Assembly (NCBI RefSeq): GCF_018070045.1
Contig: NZ_JAGPYK010000036.1
Span: 1-60,097, forward strand
Direction: 5' to 3'
From: Micromonospora sp. U21
GTDB taxonomy: Bacteria; Actinomycetota; Actinomycetes; Mycobacteriales; Micromonosporaceae
DNA length: 60,097 bases
Shown: positions 8,798-16,956 of the stretch, piece after piece
Numbering within the stretch: position 1 is the stretch's first letter
Layout: each line of letters opens with the position of its first letter
Translations under genes and position numbers: made by a program
The notes under the pieces: model-generated
What the model was told of the DNA's origin: nothing
Databases searched by the model: none
Seen by the model: the letters and a program-made list of their open reading frames with translations, nothing else

Positions 8798-8820
8798 TCA
8801 AGGGGTGATCTCCAACTGAT

Positions 8821-9597
8821 ATGCTCCAACGCGTGGACCGGTCCTCATCAGGGGTTGCAGCCATCCAGAAGAAGGCCCCTGCCGAGGCCGGGCTGCACGC
8901 ACAAGTTCTCGACCACCTCGGCACCGCCATCTGCGGCGGCCAGCTGACGCCCGGCTCCGTCCTCAACATCGACGAGCTGGTCGACCGGTACGGCGTGTCC
9001 CGCTCGGTCGTCCGCGAGGTCCTGCGGGTGCTCGCCGCCATGGGGTTCATCGAGACCCGCCGCCGGGTCGGGGTGATGATCCGACCGACACGCGACTGGA
9101 ACGTCTTCGACCCGCAGGTGATCCGTTGGCGACTGGCCTCGGACGGTCGGATGGCGCAGATGCGCTCGATCACCGAACTACGGACGGCCGTCGAGCCGCA
9201 CGCCGCCTGGCTGGCCGCTCGCCGGGTCGACCACGACGAGGCGAGCGACCTCGTCGGGCTGGCGGCCAAGATGTGGGCCGCCGGCAAGGCCGGGGACGAG
9301 GAGCGCTTCCTCGACCTCGACATCGAGTTCCACCGGCGGGTGCTGGCCGCCTCGGGCAACGAGATGTTCGTCAAGCTGCAGGACCTGGTGGCGGAGGTGC
9401 TCACCGGCCGCCACCACTACGACCTGATGCCGCACTACCCGCACGAGCAGGCGCTTCAACTGCACGCCGACGTGGCGCAGGCGATCCAGCGCCGAGACGG
9501 CGACCGCGCCCGCGCCGCCATGGTGCAGATCATGGAGCAGGCGTTCGGCGAGATGAAGTCGATGTGGGAGCAGACCGGCGAACCAGGCCGGGGCTGA
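8821..9597 (+). CDS. FadR/GntR-family regulator of the hexonate operon
   Basis: The 258-residue protein has an N-terminal winged helix-turn-helix (about residues 22-85, with LVDRYGVSRSVVREVLRVL as recognition region) and a C-terminal FCD ligand domain (about 105-235), with acidic and histidine residues such as DLDIEFHR likely to bind a metal and an acid ligand. This layout matches DgoR- and UxuR-like regulators that respond to sugar acids. It is divergent from the hexonate transport operon and is probably its regulator. A GTG at 8833 is a possible alternative start. Confidence 0.85.
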   Translation: MLQRVDRSSSGVAAIQKKAPAEAGLHAQVLDHLGTAICGGQLTPGSVLNIDELVDRYGVSRSVVREVLRVLAAMGFIETRRRVGVMIRPTRDWNVFDPQVIRWRLASDGRMAQMRSITELRTAVEPHAAWLAARRVDHDEASDLVGLAAKMWAAGKAGDEERFLDLDIEFHRRVLAASGNEMFVKLQDLVAEVLTGRHHYDLMPHYPHEQALQLHADVAQAIQRRDGDRARAAMVQIMEQAFGEMKSMWEQTGEPGRG

Positions 9598-9651
9598 GCG
9601 GCGTTCAACCGAAACCGACGCGATCGGCCTCGCCGGGTCAGATCGGTGGCT

Positions 9652-10662
9652 TCAGCCGACCTCGGCCGCGGACACCGACTGCGACGCGGGGGCCACGAGC
9701 TGATCCCCGAGCGGGCTGCGGCGGTACAGCACGTGCCGTCCGTCGCGCGCGCGGCTGACCAGGCCTGTCGCGTGCAGCACCCGCAGGTGCTGTGAAACGG
9801 CGCTGGGCGTCACGGTGAGCCGGCGAGCGATCTCCACCGTCGGCAGCGGCTCGTCGAGGAGGCCCAGCAGTCGAGTTCTGGGCGCGCCGAGAAGCGACGT
9901 GAGGGCGGCCCCGTCGGCGGTCGGCGTCGGGGCCCACAGCGTCGCTACGCCACGGCAGGGGTATGCCAGCAGTGGCGGTTCCTCCGGACTGACCGGCGGG
10001 GCGGGCTTGTGGGCGAACACCGATGGCAGCAGCAGCAGTCCTCGGCCGGACACCACGACCCGGTGCCTGCCGATCATCTTGTCGATGTGCAGCACGCCGT
10101 CGTGCCACCGCAGGTTCGGGTGCATGTCGGCGAAGAGCAGGCGCGCGCCGCCTAGGGCCAGCTGCCGGGCGCGGTAGGTCATGTCGGCTTCGAGTACGAG
10201 TCGCATCTGTGGCCAGGTCGGCTTGATCGCTACGTCCCAGTAGCGCTGCAGAGCAGCACAGACGGCATCGCGAAGCGCGAGGGCAGGAGCGTCGTCGTCT
10301 GCGGCGATCTCCCGCAGGACGTCGGGAAGCCGGCCACGCGGGTACGCGGCCAACACGTCGCGGCGGACGATGCCCGGAGGCGTCCGGCGTACGATGGTCA
10401 GCTCTTCCTCGAATGTCGCGGCGAACCTCGTCGGCCGCGGCGTCAGGAAATCCGGAAGGGCGCGGTCCGGCCCGACCAGGGCCGTCAACAGCTCAGCGTC
10501 GAGGGCGTCGAGCCTGCCCAGAACCGATCTTCGCCACGGTAGGTGCAGCGCGTAGAGGCCGGGCTCGCGCAGTACCCGGAAACTCAGCACGGTCTCGTGG
10601 ATCGGTGAGATTCCGAATCGGGTGTCCGCGAGGTCCTCGACGCCGAGTACAAAGCTGATCAT
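9652..10662 (-). CDS. ArsR-type transcriptional regulator with long N-terminal domain
   Basis: The 336-residue protein begins MISFVLGVEDLADTRFGISP and ends with a winged helix at about residues 250-320 (VEIARRLTVTPSAVSQHLRV, ending in the wing GRHVLYRRS). The long N-terminal region resembles that of other actinomycete ArsR-like regulators and probably senses a small molecule, which I cannot name. There is no metal-site CxC motif, so it is probably not an arsenic sensor. It is divergent from an SDR gene and the MFS gene and may control them. In-frame upstream starts would overlap the promoter region, so I used ATG 10662. Confidence 0.78.
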   Translation of the reverse strand: MISFVLGVEDLADTRFGISPIHETVLSFRVLREPGLYALHLPWRRSVLGRLDALDAELLTALVGPDRALPDFLTPRPTRFAATFEEELTIVRRTPPGIVRRDVLAAYPRGRLPDVLREIAADDDAPALALRDAVCAALQRYWDVAIKPTWPQMRLVLEADMTYRARQLALGGARLLFADMHPNLRWHDGVLHIDKMIGRHRVVVSGRGLLLLPSVFAHKPAPPVSPEEPPLLAYPCRGVATLWAPTPTADGAALTSLLGAPRTRLLGLLDEPLPTVEIARRLTVTPSAVSQHLRVLHATGLVSRARDGRHVLYRRSPLGDQLVAPASQSVSAAEVG

Positions 10663-10718
10663 TAAGCAATATGCTACATCGCTTGGCGGCCGACGGCCCG
10701 TGCCATGGACTCTCCGGC
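10663..10718. promoter_or_regulatory. Divergent promoter region with AGCA-N3-TGCT repeat
   Basis: This 56-base gap separates the ArsR-type regulator from the SDR gene. It contains AGCA at 10665-10668 and TGCT at 10672-10675 (inside TAAGCAATATGCTA), an imperfect small palindrome next to the regulator start. It is a plausible autoregulatory operator, but the arms are only 4 bp. Confidence 0.3.
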
Positions 10719-11507
10719 ATGACACATCAGATCAACACGGCAGATCAGGCCAACCGAGGGCGTACGGCGATCGTCACGGGCGCGGCGCGAGGAATCGGAG
10801 CGGCGGTGGCCCGGCGCCTGGCGCGGGACGGCCTCGCGGTCGGGGTGATCGACCTGAGCGAGGAAGACTGCGCCGGCACCGTCGGAGCCATCACCGCCGA
10901 CGGCGGAACAGCGGCTGCCTTCGCCGCCGACGTCGATGACGAGAACGCCGTGGCCACTGCCGTCACCCGGATCGCCGCAGAGTTGGGATCACCAACGGTG
11001 CTGATCAACAACGCTGGCATCGGCGGCCCCAACGTCGGCGTCGAGGAGACGAGCACTGAGCAGTGGGACGCGGTCACGGGAGTCAGTCTGCGGGGCGCCT
11101 TCTTCCTCACCCGGGCTGTGACCCCCTACATGACGGCGACCGGCTGGGGACGGATCGTCAGCATGTCGAGCATCTCCGCGCCCGGCGATGCCGGCCGCGT
11201 CGACTACACCAGCGCGAAGGCTGGCCTGATCGGCTTCACCAAGTCGCTCGCCCGCCAGCTCGGGCCGCACGGCGTGACCGCCAACGCCATCGCCCCGGGC
11301 TTCGTCGTCAGTGACATGACCAGGGTCGCGGCCCGGCGGCGCGGTCGCAGCTTCCAAGAGCATCAGCGGATCGTGGCGCAGTCCATCCCGGTCCGCCGGG
11401 TCGGCCAGCCGGAGGACATCGCGTATACCGCGTCGTTCCTCGTGAACCCCGAGGCGGGGTTCGTCAACGGCCAGGTCATCTACGTGGTCGGCGGAGCGGT
11501 GGACTGA
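10719..11507 (+). CDS. SDR-family NAD(P)-dependent oxidoreductase
   Basis: The 262-residue classical short-chain dehydrogenase has the cofactor motif TGAARGIG, the NNAG segment (LINNAGIGGP), catalytic Ser in SMSSIS and the YxxxK pair in YTSAKAG. It ends VNGQVIYVVGGAVD, as FabG-like proteins do. The substrate is unknown. I chose ATG 10719; an earlier in-frame ATG at 10671 adds residues with no SDR similarity. It lies just before the interrupted MFS gene and may have formed a regulator-controlled unit with it. Confidence 0.85.
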   Translation: MTHQINTADQANRGRTAIVTGAARGIGAAVARRLARDGLAVGVIDLSEEDCAGTVGAITADGGTAAAFAADVDDENAVATAVTRIAAELGSPTVLINNAGIGGPNVGVEETSTEQWDAVTGVSLRGAFFLTRAVTPYMTATGWGRIVSMSSISAPGDAGRVDYTSAKAGLIGFTKSLARQLGPHGVTANAIAPGFVVSDMTRVAARRRGRSFQEHQRIVAQSIPVRRVGQPEDIAYTASFLVNPEAGFVNGQVIYVVGGAVD

Positions 11508-11540
11508 CGTGCCCGACGATTTCCAGGAGGCGGGTGCCGC

Positions 11541-12270
11541 ATGAGCCGCCGGGTGGTCCTGCTGCTGGCCCTCACGTGCGGGGTGGCCGTCGGCAACATC
11601 TACTTCCCGCAGACGCTCAGTCCGTTGGTCGCGGCCGGCCTGCACGTCAGCCTCGACTCGGCCGCACTGGTCGTCACCGCGACGCAGTTCGGCTACGCTG
11701 CCGGGATCTTCCTGCTGGTGCCGCTGGGCGATCGACTCGCGCACGGGCCACTGATCGTCACGCTGCTCGCTCTCGCCGGGTTGGGACTGCTCGCCGCGGG
11801 CCTCGCTCCCTCGCTGCCGTCGCTCATCGGCACGAGCGCCCTCGTCGGCGTCACGACCGTGGTGGCGCCGATCGTTGGCCCGATGGCGGCCGGCCTCGTA
11901 GCCGACGACCAGCGTGGAGCGGTCAGCGGGACGTTGCTGAGCGGCTCGATCGCCGGCATGCTGCTGTCCCGCACTGTCGCAGGGACCGTCGGTGACTGGC
12001 TGGGCTGGCGCGGTCCCTACCTGGTAGCCGCGGCGGTCGTGCTGTTCGTCGCCGTGGTGATGGCCCGCGTACTGAAGACCACGCCTCCGCCGTCCGGGCA
12101 CCGTTATCCGAGGCTGCTGGCCGAACCGCTGCGCTTGCTGCGTACCGAGCCGGACCTGCGCGGTTCCTGCTTCTATCAGGCGACGATATTCGCCGGTTTC
12201 TCGGCGGCCAGGACGGGCGTGGCACTGCTCCTGACCGGCCCGACGTACGGCCTGGGCGCACCGGCGGTCG
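11541..12270 (+). pseudogene. MFS transporter, 5' part, interrupted by the 25-kb insert
   Basis: The frame begins MSRRVVLLLALTCGVAVGN after AGGAGG and shows about seven hydrophobic segments of a 12-segment MFS drug/sugar exporter, with the loop LVPLGDRLAH after the second segment. Similarity stops at TGPTYGLGAPAV (codon ending 12269); the frame then runs through unrelated residues to a stop at 12411-12413, antisense to the next gene. The missing half is found at 37285 in the same orientation. Joining base 12270 to 37285 gives an in-frame APAVVLALVNAGTM. Confidence 0.85.
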
Positions 12271-12347
12271 CGGCGGCGGCCATGCCGATCCAACTGGTCG
12301 TGCAGAAGGTGAAGTCGTACGTGGCCGACCCCACGCAGTACGACCCG

Positions 12348-14288
12348 TCAGGTGGGCAGTTCGATCAGAGCCAGGTTCCGGTCCACCGCCGTCCACGCCT
12401 CCCGGGCTCCTAGGACCGGCTCGATGCGAGGAACGGTGTACCAGTTGGTGCCGATGCCGGTATGTAGCGGCACCGCCGACTCCAGCCCGGGTCCCAGCTC
12501 GTAGATGTTGTCGCCGAAGTTCGCCCCGGCGTAGACCCGGCCGCGGTGGGCGGCGACCTCCCCGTAGCCGCTGAGCTTGCCGGACCGCAGCACGGTGCCG
12601 GTGGTGAGGTCGTACGCGAGCCAGGTGCCGCTCGTGCGCTTGTAGAGCGCGTAGAGCACCCCGTTGAGCACCTCGACGTGTTGCATGCTGGGCTGGCCGG
12701 GCAGTGGCGCGAAGCGGTCGACCACCTCGCGGCGGTTGATGTCGAACACCGCCACCTGGGAGGTGGGCTCGGTGGGCGGCATGCCGTTGCCGCCCCAGGT
12801 GTCCCCGGCGATGTAGGCCAGATCCCCGTCCAACGCGATGGCGTTCAGCGCCTGGTTCGGCAGGATGTCGAGGCGTACGTCCATCTTCCCGGTCGCCGGG
12901 TCCAGGAGCGTGAGGGCGCCCTGCAAGCTGCCGTAGCGCGGGGCCGACGCGATCAGGACGAGGCCGGACGGCTTGTGGTGCACGACGTCCCAGGGCCGCT
13001 GCTGGTTGTTGCCGATCCTGCCGAAGCTGCGGACCCGACCGGTCCGAGGGTCCAGGTCGATGATCTCGCTGCTCGGGTACAGGGCGCTGATCATCCGGTT
13101 CCGCCACGCGACGATGTCCTTCGCCTCGCCCCCGACGGGATACCGGCGGCTGATGCCGCGGGCGGGTTCGTGCACGGTGATCGCGAAGTGCCCGCCGACG
13201 TAGACCGCGCCGTCGGGCGCGGCGCACATCGACTGGAGGAGTTCGGGGCCGGCCGCCCGCGGGTCGTCGGTCAGGTCGTCCTGCTCCACCGTGTTCTGTC
13301 CGGGCATGAGGATGGACACCCGGCCACTGCCGTTGGCGGCGAAGACGGTGCCGTCGGGGAGCAGCGCCACGCCACGTCCCTCGTCGCCTTCCGGGCTCTG
13401 CGCGATCTTGACCAACCGGTCGCCCTCCCGGCGGAGGATCGATCCGGTCAGCCGTCCGAGGGCGAGCAGCCCACCGTCTCCGGTGACGGTCAGCGAGTCG
13501 ACCAGGTACTCCTCGTCGGCGGGCACCTCGACGTGGCCGGAGCCGTCTCGGGCGATGTCGTGGACCCCGAAGGCGGACGCGGCGTAGACCCGGCCGCCGC
13601 CCGTGGCCAGTGCACCGAGCCCCGCGTCGAGTGGGGTGCCGGCGGGCATGATGTCGAGCTTCGCCCCGGTGCTGCGGTCGATCCGGATGATGTGGGAGGG
13701 GATCGTGCCCGCGTACACGTAATTCTCGTCCGCGGCGAGCAGCCGGGCGTACTGGGATCCGGGGAAGGCGCGCCCGAGGTTGGTCAGCGCTCCGGTCGCC
13801 GGTTGCAGGGACCAGACCTCGCCACGGGGATAGGTGCCGAAGTAGACGACGCCGTCCGGTGCGGTGGTGGCGGCGAACACGATCGTGCCGGACGGGCCGA
13901 TGGTGCCGAGGAGCCGGGCGGTCCGGGTTGCCGGGTCGTACTCGACGATGTCGCCGAACGAGTACGTGCCGATGTAGACCTTGCCGCCGGAGACGGTGCA
14001 GGCCCACCCGCCGTCGCCCCGTTCCAGCGGGACCACGTCGGTCACGGCGCGAGAGACGATGTCGTACGTGACCACCTTCGGCGGCGTCTGCCCACGGGTG
14101 ACGAAGTACCCGGCGGTGCCGTCCACGGCCATGCCCACGATGGCCGCGCTCAGCGACGCCGGGCCGAACTGCCCCGGCTGACGCGGGCCGTTGGCCGCGG
14201 CCGGCAGTTCGCCGAGCACGCTGCCGCCCAGCGCGGACAGTGCCGCGAGTTGGATCACGTTACGTCGGTTGAGACGCGTCATGCGCAT
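12348..14288 (-). CDS. Secreted beta-propeller protein, paralogue 1
   Basis: The 646-residue protein begins with a Tat-type signal (LNRRNVIQLAALSALGG, RR at residues 8-9) and then shows repeated beta-propeller blades such as GTYSFGDIVEYDPATRTARL and GTYPRGEVWSLQPATGALT. It shares FGPASLSAAIVG after the signal, and the family motif ILPNQALNAIAL followed by IAGDTWGG, with the three other propellers in this window. The fold is like PQQ-type or lyase-type propellers, but there is no PQQ enzyme signature. Function is unknown; an extracellular binding, lyase or hydrolase role is possible. Its start overlaps a small signal-peptide reading frame. Confidence 0.82.
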   Translation of the reverse strand: MRMTRLNRRNVIQLAALSALGGSVLGELPAAANGPRQPGQFGPASLSAAIVGMAVDGTAGYFVTRGQTPPKVVTYDIVSRAVTDVVPLERGDGGWACTVSGGKVYIGTYSFGDIVEYDPATRTARLLGTIGPSGTIVFAATTAPDGVVYFGTYPRGEVWSLQPATGALTNLGRAFPGSQYARLLAADENYVYAGTIPSHIIRIDRSTGAKLDIMPAGTPLDAGLGALATGGGRVYAASAFGVHDIARDGSGHVEVPADEEYLVDSLTVTGDGGLLALGRLTGSILRREGDRLVKIAQSPEGDEGRGVALLPDGTVFAANGSGRVSILMPGQNTVEQDDLTDDPRAAGPELLQSMCAAPDGAVYVGGHFAITVHEPARGISRRYPVGGEAKDIVAWRNRMISALYPSSEIIDLDPRTGRVRSFGRIGNNQQRPWDVVHHKPSGLVLIASAPRYGSLQGALTLLDPATGKMDVRLDILPNQALNAIALDGDLAYIAGDTWGGNGMPPTEPTSQVAVFDINRREVVDRFAPLPGQPSMQHVEVLNGVLYALYKRTSGTWLAYDLTTGTVLRSGKLSGYGEVAAHRGRVYAGANFGDNIYELGPGLESAVPLHTGIGTNWYTVPRIEPVLGAREAWTAVDRNLALIELPT

Positions 14289-14439
14289 GGTCCTCTTCGG
14301 AGAGAGATGTCAGCGAGCGGCGATCGGTGAGCGTGCCTTCGGGTTCGGCGGCGGCCCGGGCGCGGGCAGGGGCCGACGGGAGGAGTGCCGCTCCGCCGGT
14401 GAGTGCGGCGGCCGGCAGGAGATGGCGACGAGCGACCAT
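14260..14439 (-). pseudogene. Orphan 59-aa signal-peptide reading frame
   Basis: An ATG at 14439 opens a 59-codon frame whose first part, MVARRHLLPAAALTGGAALL, looks like a Tat signal peptide with RR at residues 4-5 and an AxA-like end. It continues into polar residues and stops at 14260-14262, overlapping the start of propeller 1 in another frame. An 18-bp operator lies 11 bases before its ATG, the position expected for a real start. It is probably the 5' end of a lost secreted protein, or the original propeller start separated by a frameshift. Confidence 0.5.
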
Positions 14440-14449
14440 GGGCGCTGCC

Positions 14450-14467
14450 TTTCGGCCGGGACCGGAA
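14450..14467. promoter_or_regulatory. 18-bp island operator, site 1
   Basis: TTTCGGCCGGGACCGGAA fits TWNCGGNCNNGNCCGNWA without mismatch. It lies upstream of the orphan signal-peptide frame and of propeller 1, both read leftward. Confidence 0.7.
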
Positions 14468-14617
14468 TTGCACAGAGTCTAGTACGGCAGTCGGCCGTCG
14501 GGACATGGTCAATGGGGAATTGATTGATGAGTTCGAGGGCCAGACCCAATGCGATCCGTAGCTACCGGCGGGGGGGCTCGGGCCGTTGACGTCGGTGGAG
14601 AGTAGGGCCTAAGGTCA

Positions 14618-14635
14618 TTGCGGCCCCGCCCGATA
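14618..14635. promoter_or_regulatory. 18-bp island operator, site 2
   Basis: TTGCGGCCCCGCCCGATA fits the palindrome consensus without mismatch. It lies 140 bases before propeller 2. The surrounding gap 14440-14775 holds only sites 1 and 2 and no other gene that I can support. Confidence 0.65.
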
Positions 14636-14775
14636 TGGGTTGCGAAGGGTCACACCAGCAACAGCTCACCGACACCCCGGGGGACCGCCCGCGGGGCCTC
14701 ATCCAGATTCCGGTACTGACCGTCTCGGCTCGGCCGCCGGCTCCCCGGCGGTCGCTGGAAGAGAGGCAGGCGCTC

Positions 14776-16827
14776 ATGACGAACCGCCGCACGTTGCTCC
14801 GCTCCGCCGTCGCCCTCACCGCCGCGCCGGCCCTGGCCATCGCCCGGACCGCGAACCCCGCGATCGCAGACGTCTCCACCGCCGACTCCGCCGCCGGGGT
14901 GGCCGTCGACCCCTTCGGCATCCCGCTGCGCGACGTGCTGCTCATCGGTGGCACCGTCGCCCCCGGCCCGACCGGAAAGCCGGTGCTCTGGTCCGCGGTG
15001 TCCGGGGAGCCCGCCCGGCTGGCCGCGATCGACCCGGCCACCGGCCGGACCGTCTCCGCCCAGGACCTCACCGGCGCCCCCGGCTCGTACGCGGTGGCCG
15101 CCGCACCCGACGGCACCGTCTACGTCGGCGCGTACAACACCGGGGACCTGTACCGCCGCCGGCCCGGCCCGGACAGCCCGGTCGAAAACCTCGGCCGTCC
15201 ACTGCCGTCCGAGACGTACATCTGGCGGATCGCCGTGGACTACGCCGGAGTCGTCTTCGGCGGCACCTTTCCCGGCGCGCGGGTCTTCGCCCGTGACCCG
15301 GCCACCGGGACGACCCGCGACTACGGCCAGGTGCTTCCCGGCGCCCAGTACGTCCGGAGCCTCGCTGTCACCGCCGACAAGATCTACGCCGGCACCCAGC
15401 CGGACGCCCACCTGTTCGAAATCGACAAGGCCACCGGCGAGCGGCGCGAACTGCCGCTGCCCGACGGCCTCGGCGCCGGCATCGGCCAGACGGTGTACGA
15501 CCTCAACGCCCACGACGGCCGCGTGTACGCGCGGTTCGGCTCGGCCACCATAGGCCGGCTCGGCGTGTACGACGTCGCCGCACGGCGGTGGACCGACCTG
15601 ATCGACGACGTCGCCGGCCTGGACGTCTCCGCACCCGGCCCCGGCGGCCTGGTCTACCTCACCCGCGCCGGGCGGCTCACCGGCTACCACCCGGGCAAGC
15701 GGACGTTCACCGACACCCCGCTGGTCTTCCCCGGCCGGGTGGTCAACAACCGGGGCATCGGCTGGGTGAACCTCCGCGACCGTGACTGGCCGGGTCGCAC
15801 GCTCGTCGGGCTGCTCTGGCGCGGCGACATGTTCCGCTGGAACCCGCTCACCGGGCGGGCCGACGTGGTGCCGACCGACGTGCCCGGCGCGCCGATCCCG
15901 ATCGCGGCGCTGCACGTCGGCCCGACCGGCACCGTCTGGGTCGGTGGCTACCTCAACGGCGGCCTGGCCCGGGTGGACCCGGACACGGGCGTGTCGACCT
16001 TCCAGCGGTTCGCCCAGGTGGAGAGCGTGCTGGATTCCGGCAACCGGGTCTGGCTCGGGGCGTACCCGGACTCCCGGCTGTACCGGTACGACCCGGCCGC
16101 GCCATGGCACAGCCCCGAGTATTCGCCCGGCCCGCCCGGCAGCGCCGACAACCCGGCGAAGCTGCTCGACCTGAAAACCGCCGACCAGGTGCGGGCCCGG
16201 GCGCTGACCGACGCCGGCGACAAGGTCGCGTACGGCACCATGCCCAACACCACCCTCGGCGGCGTGCTGGCCATTGTGGACAAGGTCACCGGCGCGTCGC
16301 GCGTGCACGGGCCGGTGGTCACCGACCAGTCGATCGTCAGCCTCGTCCATGTCAACGGCCTGCTCGTCGGCGGCACCTCCATCTCCGGTGGGTACAGCGT
16401 GCCCCCGCCCATCCAGACCGAGGCGATGCTGTTCGGCTGGGACGTCGCCGGCGACGCCAAGACGTTCGAGTTCGTTCCGGTGCCGGGCGCGACGGCGATC
16501 CCCGCGCTGGCGGTGGACCGCACCGGGCTGCTCTGGGGCCTGGCCGGCGGCCAGCTCTTCGCCGTCGACCTGGCCACCCGCTCGGTCGTCCAGCGCCTCC
16601 AGCTCGCCCCGGGTGTCGCCGACAGCCGTGGCAAGATCGGCTACGACGCCCCGCGTCACCTGTTGTACGCGCTGGTGCGCGGCCAGCAGGTCGTGCAGGT
16701 GGACCTGGCCACCGGGGCCACCCGGCAGCTGCTGGAGCAGCAGGCGGAGTTCCTCGCCGTGCACCCGGACGGCCGGCTCTTCCTCGGCGACGGCGAGCAC
16801 CTGCACCGGGTCACCGTGACCGGCTGA
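14776..16827 (+). CDS. Secreted beta-propeller protein, paralogue 2
   Basis: The 683-residue protein starts MTNRRTLLRSAVALTAAPAL, a Tat-type signal with RR at residues 4-5. ATG 14776 follows GAGAGG; longer upstream forms would bury the signal. Blade motifs such as GTFPGARVFARDPATGTTRD and YAGTQPDAHLFEIDKATG recur through the chain, and VVTDQSIVSLVHVNG followed by GGTSISGGY matches the family motif. It faces propeller 3 across a strong hairpin. No catalytic residues of a known propeller enzyme family could be assigned by eye, so function is unknown. Confidence 0.82.
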   Translation: MTNRRTLLRSAVALTAAPALAIARTANPAIADVSTADSAAGVAVDPFGIPLRDVLLIGGTVAPGPTGKPVLWSAVSGEPARLAAIDPATGRTVSAQDLTGAPGSYAVAAAPDGTVYVGAYNTGDLYRRRPGPDSPVENLGRPLPSETYIWRIAVDYAGVVFGGTFPGARVFARDPATGTTRDYGQVLPGAQYVRSLAVTADKIYAGTQPDAHLFEIDKATGERRELPLPDGLGAGIGQTVYDLNAHDGRVYARFGSATIGRLGVYDVAARRWTDLIDDVAGLDVSAPGPGGLVYLTRAGRLTGYHPGKRTFTDTPLVFPGRVVNNRGIGWVNLRDRDWPGRTLVGLLWRGDMFRWNPLTGRADVVPTDVPGAPIPIAALHVGPTGTVWVGGYLNGGLARVDPDTGVSTFQRFAQVESVLDSGNRVWLGAYPDSRLYRYDPAAPWHSPEYSPGPPGSADNPAKLLDLKTADQVRARALTDAGDKVAYGTMPNTTLGGVLAIVDKVTGASRVHGPVVTDQSIVSLVHVNGLLVGGTSISGGYSVPPPIQTEAMLFGWDVAGDAKTFEFVPVPGATAIPALAVDRTGLLWGLAGGQLFAVDLATRSVVQRLQLAPGVADSRGKIGYDAPRHLLYALVRGQQVVQVDLATGATRQLLEQQAEFLAVHPDGRLFLGDGEHLHRVTVTG

Positions 16828-16896
16828 CCGCCGCCCGGGCCGGCAGCGGAGGCCAGCGCCGACCGCCCGGGTGCATCAGCGCCGGCACGGACTGGA

Positions 16897-16932
16897 GCGG
16901 GCCGGCGATCCCCCTCGGGATCGCCGGCCCGC
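16897..16932. terminator. Bidirectional hairpin terminator
   Basis: GCGGGCCGGCGATCC (16897-16911) pairs perfectly with GGATCGCCGGCCCGC (16918-16932) over a 6-base loop. It lies between two convergent propeller genes, without a strong T-run, as is usual in actinomycetes. Confidence 0.75.
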
Positions 16933-16956
16933 CGCCGTTCGCACCGGGTGCGGGGT

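Noticed and set aside
12271..12347. Short unrelated coding-like stretch after the MFS break (AMPIQLVVQKVKSYVADPT)
   Set aside because: It has no start, no stop of its own and no family that I recognise; noted only as left-border debris of the insert.
14473..14488. ACGGC...GCCGT inverted repeat near propeller 1
   Set aside because: The spacing is one base longer than in the 18-bp consensus and the flanking T and A are missing.
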